64,000 bases of DNA from Cydia pomonella. Its lineage: Eukaryota > Arthropoda > Insecta > Lepidoptera > Tortricidae. The notes beneath the pieces were generated by a model. It was given only the letters and a program-made list of their open reading frames with translations. It made no database searches and had not been told where the DNA came from. The stretch spans positions 10,788,001-10,852,000 of the forward strand of contig NC_084711.1 in the NCBI RefSeq assembly GCF_033807575.1, in the 5' to 3' direction. Position 1 is the stretch's first letter; every line of letters begins with the position of its first letter. Shown here one piece after another: positions 47,101 to 59,100 of the stretch. The position numbers and the translations under genes are program-made.

Positions 47101-50100
47101 TAGCTTCATAACATCATAACATAACCCCTTAAATCGAGCCTGCTCATAATTAATGAATAAAATGTAATAAGTACCCTCAACAACGCGTTTACCTAATTTC
47201 TTTTATATCAGAATAAATTTACTAAAGTTATTATTTGAATGTACATACCTAATGACAGTGTGGCTACCACTGTTCGGTGTTCGGCACTGACATAAAAGCG
47301 ATCGAGAAACGTAACTAACTTTCTATGCATCTCGCTTGTACTCGCATATAAGTGCGAGCGAGATGTATAAAAAGTATATTACGTTCTCGATAGCGTATAT
47401 GTTATTAGTTTTGACACTGTCAGTGACTCATAGTACGGGTACTATTCATTAGCATTTTATTTACTTTATGTAGGATAAGTGCAAAATTCCTGAGGTAGGT
47501 GGATAGATACATTTAAATAAGTACTTCAATTAAATAATCTGCAAATGGGGTCGAAGTCACTGGAAAACGTCAGCGATCAGATAATTACTAACAGTCTAAG
47601 CTACCAGTAAAAGAAAACCGTAATAACACGAGTGGAATTAATTATAGACAGAAAGGTGAAAGATATGGCGCTATCGTTTGTTCGTATAGACAAACGTGTA
47701 TATTTTATGCCAGTCAGAGTTTACGTTGACTTACTTATTCAATTAAAGTAATTGAAGAAATTACTTTGAGCGGCTGTAGTTATATAAGTAGTTCGTTTTA
47801 GGGTTCCGTACCCAAAGGGTAAAGCGGGACCCTATTACTAAGACTCCGCTGTCCGTCGTCTGTCTGTCTGTTTTTCTGTCCGTCTGTCACCAGGGTGTAT
47901 TAGATATAGATACAGCCTGGTGACAGACGGACGGACGGACAGCTGAGTCTCAGTGATAGGGTCCCGTTTGACCCTTTAGGCACGGAACCCTAAAAAACAG
48001 AATAAAATAAATATATTTAAAAGGGCCCATACAACAAACGTGATTTTTTTGCCGTTTTTATAGATAATGGTACGGAACCCTTCGTGCGCGAGTCCAACTT
48101 GCACTTGGCCAAGCTTTTTTTTGCATTAGATAAAAGGCAAACAATGTTGACGTCTCTTTTTATTGAAGATTATAGAAACACGCTTTTAAAAAAATAGTTT
48201 AGATTGCTTATGAAAGCAAAAGAATGAAAAAAAAAACCTTATATGATTTATAATTGTCAACATTTCGATTTTCTGACCCTATAATTTTATTGGTTCTCTA
48301 AATTTTAATTGAAACGAGAAATACGCTGATAGTTTATTTTTTCCACTAGGATTTGTATTTTATTTATTATAATTTTTTTAATGTGTACTTATTCTAAAAT
48401 TGCGTAACTTCACTTCTACGCTAGAAGTTAGGTTTTATCTCTATAGAAAAAAAAAAGACTTAATTAATCTGATTTCTGTCATTGGCAATGTTCTAACTAA
48501 ACTGGTCCATTGTTGTTTTAAAATAATTTTGATAAAATATCATTATATCTACGACGTTTTGGATGTTATAACGGATACTGATACACGAATACGATACCGG
48601 CTTTCATACGGATACGACGGATCGACGAATTGTAATGTAATTAAACGTTTCTATTGTACCGATATCTTCGACGAATCATTTTTGCTATTTTTGCAGTAGG
48701 TAAGGGACGAAACATTATTTGGTATACTTTGGAGGAGTATATACCTCATCGATCCATACGGCTTTGTCCATTTTAAAAACGATTAGTAGATAGTAACTTA
48801 TTTATTTGTTTTGAAATTCAATCAGTAGGTCGTATTTAATTGACAAGGTCAAATCCAATATTATGACTTTATTACAGCTAATTTTTTTCGTGATGAATGG
48901 CAATGGCATTTCACGTATTGTGCCGTAGAATAGGGTTGTTTCTATCTACAAATCTTAGAGCAGAATTGTATCCCAATAAATTCTTATGGTTTATAAGAAC
49001 ATGTTAAACTACCTTTAGTGGACCTCTAATGAGCATACTTTTGTAAATATTGAATTTAAAATATATTTTAATACACGTCACGTGACCCACGTCGAAACGA
49101 CATTGAAGATACTGATGACGTCACAACTCTCGGTTCGACACGGTTATAACCGCGAAAATCGAAGTTCTCAATTGCGGGCATTTTTCTTTGTCACTCAAAT
49201 TACGCCTTAGTAAGAGTAAAAGAGAAAGATCCCCGCAATATGCAATTTTCGGTTTTCGCGGTAGGTCCCCCGTTGTCTGTTCTCAGTACAAAATTTAATA
49301 CTCAAGCCGTAGCCATTTTGGTGGTGGCAATTAATTGAAGCTTCGATATCTTCACTAAAAATTAACATCATAGAAATGCTAATGGGTAACGAATACTTTA
49401 TGATATAATATTTTACTAGTTGGTTAAAAATATACATATACACAGCTTGCCCACCACCTAAATGGCCACGGCTTGAGTATCAAATTTTGTACTGAGAACA
49501 GACAACGGGGGGCTTGGTGTTACGTGTCTATGTACATAGTTGTGTCAAATCGTAAACTGTGATGTCACACAATTTTCAAAGAGCGTTTTGGGCGCGAAAG
49601 CATGTGTCAAAACATTGAGGTGTATAATACGTCTAAAATACGTAGGTACCTAGCTACGTGATTATATGCTTTTTGCCTAGCTAAGCCTGGAAACTGAATT
49701 CGTTTGACATCTCACGGCTTTAAATAAATTTAATAAAAAATTTGCTAAATACTTGTTTAAATACGTTTTTTAGGGTTCCGTAGCCAAATGGCAAAAAACG
49801 GAACCCTTATAGATTCGTCATGTCCGTCTGTCTGTCCGATTCTGTCACAACCACTTTTTTCCGAAACTATAAAAGCTATACTGTTCAAACTTGGTAAGTA
49901 GTTGTATTCTATGAACCGCAGTATGATGTTTACACAAAAAAAGAAAAAAAAACAATAAATTTTGGGGGTTCCCCATACTTAGAACTGAAACTCAAAAAGA
50001 CTTTTTTCATCAAACCCATACGTGTGGGGTATCTATTAATAGGTTTCTAATATCATTTTTTTCTAAACTAAATAGTTTGCGCGAGAGACACTTCCAAAGT

Positions 50101-53100
50101 GGTAAAAAGTGTGTGTCCCCCCCCCCCGTAACTCCTAAAATAACAGAATGAAAAATCTAAAAAAAATATATGATATACATTCCCATGCAAACTTCCACCG
50201 AAAATTGGTTTGAACGAGATCTAGTAAGTAGTTTTTTTTAATACGTCATAAAAATTAAAAAAAAAAAATTTTTTTTTCATCAAACCCATACGTGTGGGGT
50301 ACCTAGGGATAGGTCTTCAAAAATGATATTTAATTATTTAGGTTTCTAATATCATTTTTTTCTAAACTGAATAGTTTGCGCGAGAGACACTTCCAAAGTG
50401 AAAAAATGTGTCCCCCCCCCTGTAACTTCTAAAATAACAGAATGAAAAATCTAAAAAAAATATATGACCATTGTATATTATATTACCATGCAAAATATAT
50501 TACCATGCAAACTTCCACCGAAAATTCGTTTGAACCAGATCTAGTCAGTAGTTTTTTTAATACGTCATAAATGGTACGGAACACTTCATGAGCGAGTCCG
50601 ACTCGCACTTGGCCGCTTTTTTAATTTTTATCCTATTTTAGCTCAAGAAAATTAATAAAATCGGGAGAAATAATTCGTGTAGTTTCGTAAATTGGTATAT
50701 AAGTAGTTATATCTTGTGGTCTCCAGAAAAACATACTAAAAGTCTTCCACGGTGGGGTTTGTGTTGAGGGTGTAGGAGGGGGAAATACCTTCAACCCCTC
50801 CTACACCGTGAGCACAACTCCCACCCTCGAGGACTTTTAGCCAGCTTTTAGCATGTTCATCTGGACACCGCAAGGTATAATTGTGCCAATTTACAAAACT
50901 ACACGAATTATTTCCCCTAATTCTCCATATTCGGGTTCATTTTCTTGAGCTATTTAGTTTTTAGGGAAACTTAATACCTGCCTTAAGTATAAACTGAAAT
51001 GAATATCTTATACTAAGAAAATTTCAGTTTGTAATTTATATAGTAGTGTTTCTACTTGAAATAAAAACAAATTAAAATATTTTCTGAAAATAATTTATTT
51101 TTTTCTAATACTTCTAAAAGGACCAAGGTGGACCAAGGTGTGCAGAGAGTGGAAAAGAAAACAACAAAACATATTCTCCTAGACTGCAAACAGGTAGAAG
51201 TATACAGGAGCAAATACGTGTACACTAAAAGAGGCAGTTAGCAACCTGAAAACATTGCTAGGCTTCGTGGAGGATTTGGGCTGGTTAGAGTAGTGCTACC
51301 ACGTTTCACCAAAGCCTTTTAATTTCTTTGATTACCTTTATTTGCCCTCTATGCTCGGCCAAGAACTCAGAGACGGCCCTGGTCTCAGGCTCGCTAAAGG
51401 GATGTGGTCCAGCGTAGTTGTCCGCGCAGGGGTCTCGTGAAGAGTCCTTTTCGCCCCAATGGTAATCCCAGTTACGGTCAGCGTCCACTCCAACACAGTC
51501 TGTGCGGCCCCAATTCCATGGAAACCTGTTAAAGACAAAGACAAGTACTTAAACAAGTACTAAATGTAGTACTAGTGTAGTGGTTTTCAAAAAAGAACCT
51601 CCCTGACTGAGGAAAAATCTGTGAGTTATTACCTCATTTAACAGCCTCCTAGCGTAGTAGCCCGACCTACGAAGCTGGAAGTACAGGGGTTTGAATCCTG
51701 GTAAGAGCATTTAGTTGTGTGTTCATCACGAATATTGATTTGTTCCTTAGTTATGGTTGTCAATCAAGTTGCCCGTAACTATAAACATTATGTAGCTCAT
51801 GAATGTGAATAAGTGGTAGGCAGGTATTCTTTAACTATCATTCATGAGGATGTGTTGAGGATGTATATTTGTTAATGCTCGTTCTCGCTAAAGTGGTCAA
51901 ACGGTTTATAATGAAATTTGAGAGCTGGTGATCTAACAGTTACGCGTGCGGGTTCCAAAATAAATAGTCATGGATTCGTAGTTTTTCGAGTGCACTGGAC
52001 TTTTGGAAGGCAACTGTTATCTGGCCTTTCCAGCCAAAGGGTCTATTAGGCATTATTATAATATCATATCCCGTACCCATGTATAAAATATGAGTTCCAA
52101 TAAGTAACGCATTTGCATGAGTCGAGGTTTCGCATTGAACCCACGATTTCCGGTTTTGAAGCCTTATGCCTCTGCCTCCAGCGCTCTCAACCTGTTTAGT
52201 GGGAATGGTCTATATAAACATAGTTCAATGTTTATGTTCGTTGAAACAAGATAAGGAACTGTGTCCGGTAAGAAACAGTTATATAAATGGTGCCATCGCC
52301 ACATATATTCTACTAAAGAGAAAACTTCGCGGCCACGGCAGAATTACCTTATGGTCTTGTAGCTACTTGTATTGGCAATGAGTCGATTCAAGATAAATGT
52401 AAATGCTAATTTGTTATAAAATATTTTAAGTTTTAAGATTGTCTCATCCTTAAAAAGAATTGTATCGAAATGAGCCCTTTTTAGGGTTCCGTAGTCAACT
52501 AGGAACCCTTATAGTTTCGCCATGTCCGTCTGTCTGTCTGTCTGTCCGAGGCTTTGCTCCGTGGTCGTTAGTGCTAGAAAGCTGAAATTTGGCATGGATA
52601 CCGTAAAACGCTGCAACTTTGCCTGGATTTTGACGTTTTTTTCTTATATCTGTGAACCTATTTTTCATTATGAGTTTCATGAGTATTAGTCGGAAAATAT
52701 ACCCTATGCCTTACCAGATAAGACTCAAATCTCATTACCTAATCATACTGTATTTCCGATTTACAAGCAATCAAAGTGGCAGGCAAAGTTGTAGGCCTAA
52801 GACGTAACTTTGCCTAGACGGATATCTCCATAAATAATGTGTTGCTATTTGCAATAATATTTACTCTTGTGCATGAGACATTATGCTTGTCCCTGACAGT
52901 CAAATTATTGCCATAAGCTTAATACTTTTTTTTTCACATGTAATAGGTAAAGTTGTAGCAGGTTCCACAAACTTTCTATACAAAAATATCGTTAACTGTA
53001 GGGTTGTGCCAAAAAATTATTATTATTAAAAAAATCTATTTATATTGTTAGTTACAAAATAATCAACAAACAAATGTAATATAATGTTGTTTGATTTATT

Positions 53101-56100
53101 TTTCTTTTAGTATTTAATAATTTGAACTTATTTTAAATTTTTTATTACAAGTACATTGCAGATACACTATTTTGCTAATTTTCAATGCATTATTATAGTG
53201 TAAAGTTCTATTTCATTGTAAAGTTCTAATCACCCATCACCTTTGAACTCCAATTGTAATCGACCTGACACCTGACAACCCAGATTTCGATAAGAAAGAT
53301 AACTGCAAGACAAATCAAATGAGCCTAAACACAGTAGGTTTATTATGTGTAGTTTGGAAGTTGCTATTTTCGGTCTCCATCATCAGACCATCTCTATGAA
53401 CATTGCATTGTCACCTAAGTTACATAAGTATGTCAAACACCTCAATTGGTCGCTAATAAGTGGTTGAAAATTAGATTGCAAATTTTGAACAAATAGACAA
53501 TTACAAGTAAACATACAACATAATTATAATACAATAAATATACAATTGCAAGTAACTACAATAAAAATATAATAACAGATTGCAATAAGTTTTTTTTTAT
53601 AATTTTCTTTTTAATACCCATAAGTTTTTTTTGTTAACGTTAGTTTATATGCAATAATAAACTGAAAGTCGGTACCCACACTGAAAGTCGGAGAAAATCG
53701 ACTTGCAAGATTTGACTTAAACAAACATTGCAAGTTAATAAAAAGCTTGTAATAAATAAACTCATTTAAGCAGTTTAGGCAAGCTTATTTTTACTCTTTT
53801 CTGTACATTTATAAAATTCAGCTAGTGACAGCCCTAGACCCAGGCAAAATTGTGTCATTCAAGTTTCCAAAACACTGCCCAATATTGCCTAGTACGTTAT
53901 TATGCTATCATGTCCTTTTCTTGAAAATATTAAACTAACGGGAAATAGACAGTCTTTACTTACCCTGGGACGTTACCACTTCTCAAAAAACACCTTTTTC
54001 GTAGATAAAAATTCAAAAGTTACGAGACACTAAAAAAATGCTGCCACTCACGCCGACTTATGATACGTAACTGGCGGAGCAACAATGGAGTTACCATTGT
54101 AAAAAAATGAAATATGTGTTGCCAGAATAATGAAAATTACTACCAAATGGTAAAAAACAAGAAAAAACTAAGCAAATTCGAGAGATCGTAATTGAAATGA
54201 AATAGGCAAAATTGAGCTTAAATGGCAAAGTTGCAGCATTTTACGGTATATAAATCAATAAAACCGACAAAGTCGTACAATAAAATCTAAAAAAATAAAT
54301 TTTCCCCTACACGTAAAGTGGGGGTGATTTTTTTTTTCGCTTCAACCCTAGAGTGTGGAGTTCGGAGATAATCGCTCCGAAAGAAAAAAAAAATGTTTTC
54401 CCCCCCTCTAACTTTTGAACCATAGGTCCAAAAAATATGAAAAAAATCGTGGAAGTAGAGCTTAAGAAAGACATTAAATGAAAACTATAGCGGACATGAT
54501 CAGTTTAGCTGTTTTTGAGTTATCCCAAAAAGTTTTCCCTTCATAGTAAAAAGACTTACTTTAATTAGGTACTGATTATACTAATTTGCCTATTTGTTTA
54601 ACTCGGGTGACAGGTACCGTTTCATCCCTTGGTTAACAATTTACTATACTTTAAGCTCCAGTTTAGCTTATTGTGACGGAAGAGTAACTACGTAACCCTA
54701 CACTGAGCGTGGCCCGACATGCTCTTGGCCGGTTTTATTTATAATAAAAATAAGTCGTCTTCAGAAGAATATTTCAAGACTTATCAATAGAAACTTCGCT
54801 ACACACATAGTATGCCATAAAAATTACAGCGAGCATGGACACATTATGAGAGGTTCGAACACTGTTCGAACATATACCAAATAAACAAGAATTTGACACG
54901 AGTTAAAGAGTATGTTGCATTGAAGCATCATATATTGCAAGTTTCATCTTCAAATTCTCTTTAGATCTATTTTAATCATAGTACAGTCAAGGTATTAAAT
55001 ATCGACACGGACAAAGTGCCAAATATATGTATACACGACCTTAATGCCCATACATTAAAGTAGTGTGTACATAATTTTGGCGCTTTGTCCGTGTCGATAT
55101 TTAATACACTGACTGTACAATTCAACGGATCTTATGATAGACCAGCTAGCCATAGACCCAGTTTTAACTGTCAATATAAAATATAGATCTAAAAAGAAAA
55201 ACATGTCTCGCTAAATCCATTTTGGATCCATAGACTGGATCCATACTGGATCTATCGAGATAGCATCCTAGCCCGGCACGTTGAGTCCGCTTGCACGCCA
55301 GTACCACAGTGTAAAAAGTAACAGTGGGCCGACGCTGTTTGCGTAAAAGCCGACACCGCTCAAGGTCACCTACCTAGGGTTGTCACAGACTTACACAACT
55401 GCCCAAAAGAGTAGGGAAATGTTTTTAGGTTTCATATATGTGTACTAATTTTAAAAACGGCGTCTATTTTGGAAATAAAGATGGCAGACGTCACTTTTTT
55501 TTAAAAGTCGTCATGGGTGTTGTTTTCTGGGTTTTTGAGGGTGTAGATTTCAAAAATGGCATCTATATTGAAAATAAAAATGGCGGAAGTCACTTTTTGA
55601 AATGAGTGTCGATGTGTCTAGCACTAATTTTCAGATCTGCACCTCCAAAACACCCCAAAATGGACGTCATTTCAGCCGGAGGAACCTCGGAGATGACACC
55701 CATATCGATTTTTAAGAAAAAATAATGTCCACCATCTTGGATTTCAAAATGGACGTCATTTTCGTAATCGGAACCCGGATGAACCTCGGAGATGACACCC
55801 ATATCGATTTTAAAGAAAACATCATGTCCGCCATCTTGGATTTCAAAATGGATGTCATTTTTGTAATCGGCACCCCGAGGACTCTCAAAAATAATTAAAA
55901 CATCAAATACTACATGATAATTACCTATACAAACAGAAGCAAGAAGCAATTTCTTACATTTTAAATAAACTCTTAAACTACTCGTAATTTCTTAAAATAA
56001 GCTATAAATCATGTCCGCTATTTTGAATTTAAAAATTTGATATCATGTAATATATTTTTGTTTACACTGACAATTAGCACATCTCGTATCGTCGTATGCT

Positions 56101-59100
56101 ATAATTTAATTGTGCACAAATTGATTGATAATTACAAGACATGCGTCAGCCCTCAAAATCATATCCCGGAATACTAACAATGGCGTGTATGAAACTCAGG
56201 GACCGCCCCTCCCGCCCGCTGCCCCTCGCTCCCCGCACGGTTGCTCCGTTTAGACGCCTTCGTCGACCGACTGTATTATTTCTTAGACTGTGCCAGTACC
56301 TAGGGTATCTACAATTTACATATAGTCAGGTCAACAAGACAATTTTTTTTTTAATTGAACATTTAACCCCACTTATTTTATCACCATTTTTATTAGTGAT
56401 AGGTAAAAACGTCACACGTCAATTGTATTTTACTAACCAGCCGATATAATAGTCCTCAGATTGGTCCTGGAGCCGAGACCGTGTTTTCTTCCACAGTCGG
56501 TCGTGCGTGTGGGAATGCTCGTAGCCGTCTGGGTTCAACACTGGCATTATGTAGAAGTCAGCCTGTTTGAGTACGTCGAGCTCTGCGCCTAATGCAATGA
56601 AAGAACAACATCAGTTGTCGACACAAGTGAAACCAAAACACGTCTGTCTACCTAGACTCAGAGGTAGGTACAGGTACGGACTTAAATTGTTGAGACATTT
56701 AGGGCTTACTTTACATTGAACATTTCATACCGTTAGTATTGACAACCAATTTAGATTGAACCCTCAATGGCTCCACAATTGAAGTTCGTGACTGTACAGT
56801 CAAGGCATTAAATATAAACACGGACAAAGTGCCGAAAATATGTATACCCGACACTAATGCCCATACAGTTTAGTAGGTACGTCTTTTTGGCACTTCACCC
56901 GTGTCGATATCTAATATTTTCTTGACTGTACCATTATCGATAAAACTTTACAATTCACACAAAAAATAATTGGTTTAATGTAATACAGGTACCTACTCAA
57001 ACTATTTTCAGTTTTATGTAGGTATACAGAGTCTACGAGGACCTAAAAAATTTAACTGTTAGATTTTAAGGTATGAACATTATTTCTCTAGTTTCTTACC
57101 ATTATATGAGTTAATACGGCAAGCAATATAGAACGCTGAATTATCGCAGAGCTGAACACTAACTTAGCTCGTAAAATTATCATTAACTACCTAGATTATC
57201 ATTAAAGTTACACACATAGGTGCACGGTGATAACAATCTTTAAATAAAACATGTACGATTGGAGTGACATACCTACCTACTTACGTTTCTCTAAGTATAT
57301 TCAACCGATTGGAGCGGTATCTTTAATAAATTACAAATTAAAAGTCATAGATTAAGCGTCATAATATCTATTCGCTACCTTATTAAGCAACTACGAGTAC
57401 TAAGTAATACTTAGATTGATGACTGATGAGACCTTGCCGGTTTCGGTCACAGCGACTGCGTGTACTGTCTTATATGTATTACCTACTTATAATTGCGCTG
57501 GCGCTATCTCGGTGAACATCATTCGCTTGGCTTGCATCTTCTCCTTGCTGACTTTTCTCTTAAATTGCTTTGATTTTATTACCTAGGCCCTTTTCGCCTT
57601 CAACTAGTGCATGGAGAATCCAAGTAGCAACAGCGGGCGCAATCCACTCGCGAGCGTGCGCTCCTGCCTCGAGCCACACTGCTGGCTTCATCCGAGAACG
57701 CAACTGCCATTTCTTTTTAGGATCCTTAGATTTTGTTCCCACTGATTGAGTTTCATTCGATGGAAGTGAAATCTGAATAAATATAAGAAATTGTTAGATT
57801 TTACGAGCTCATAGTTATGAACAAAATAATACTAAGGTAAGGTTAGGTAAGGTAAGGTAATAGTAGAGATACTAGTAATGTATTATGTTTGGCTCAATAC
57901 CTTCACAGCTACTAATGGTAGACCCTCGGAAGATCGCCCCAAGGGCACTAGCTCGATGAGGTCGGCATGGAGATGCTGCAAGTACTCCAAGTAACGTAGA
58001 ATGTCAGCGTAGCGATGGTATCGACGCCAAGTCATAGGGTGCCCTCGCAGCTGTTCCAACTCCAATCTTTGTTTCTTTGACAGTCTGGGATTTTCATATG
58101 TTATCGCTTTCTGTGAGACAGCAATATTAACAAGTAAGTATAATTAATTCTAAAGTTACTTTTCTGTCTTAAGAGCAGCGAAGTAATTAACGAGGAACGG
58201 TTTTAGTAGTAATTTACTGATTAACGGAACGGTTTTAGTAGTAATTTACTGATTAACGGAACGGTTTTAATTACATACTACTTTAACAATAACTATCTAT
58301 AGGTATATATTTTAATACCTGCAAGTCCCAAATAACCACATCAAAGTCGATTTTCGAGGATTTCATGTGATCTTTGACGTCGATGAGGAGGTCTGGTGGA
58401 ACCAGCAGGTCGGTTGATCCGTTTAGCGAGGGCGGCGTCCACCACATGAGGTCCGAGCCCTGAGCTTCTTCTTGCAAGTCTAGCATCTCGCGGACTTTCC
58501 ACTGAGCGTCTGGGTACGCTCTCAGCAGTTGAAAACCTTTGTAATTTTTCTTCAACGACTTTTTGGCCGGCTTTTTCTCTATCGAAAACGAAATAAGACT
58601 TAGTATTGTAATATAAAGCAATCGGTATATTTAACTTTAGTTAAGCGTAGATACAAGCTATTATGCCCAATTCGAATTGGTAACTGTAAATCTAGTATTT
58701 TGAGAAGTGCTATCTTAATTTAGAAAGGATTATTTAAGATAAATACGGGCTTGTTATCTCATTATCGACCATGTCTAAGTAGGCATGGCCATGTAATCTA
58801 GTCCGATATAAAAGCGCAATTAGGTACATCAGAAGAAAGTGAGATGCACAGAATCGATTAGGCGTGTTTTTACTTTCGTACTACAATGTAGGTATGTGCA
58901 TGAATTGCATTTTATCTATTTACTCAGGTTCTTACTTTCATTGACAACATACGCGCCATCGTCTTCTTCGGAGTCCAGCAACGTTTGAAACCAACCACTT
59001 GTAGAAGTTGTTAAAGGTGCGTTAGTGGTTGTCGAAGTGGTGGTAGTGGTCTGTTGTTTCTGTTTTGACTTTTTTGTCCACCCACCACCAAACCAAGGTT

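Larger units (their letters stand above)
44751..47250. other. Carboxypeptidase intron, left part
   Basis: Holds the THAP-like exon and the tandem repeat at 46038-46107. An ORF at 46082-46285 is Cys/Tyr-rich but unassignable. Confidence 0.4.

Noticed and set aside
55590..55949. 119-codon minus-strand frame with internal repeats
   Set aside because: It is the translation of a ~107-bp tandem DNA repeat without a recognisable domain or splice context.
56141..56449. 102-codon frame next to a carboxypeptidase exon
   Set aside because: Antisense to and overlapping the intron-exon edge, with no domain.
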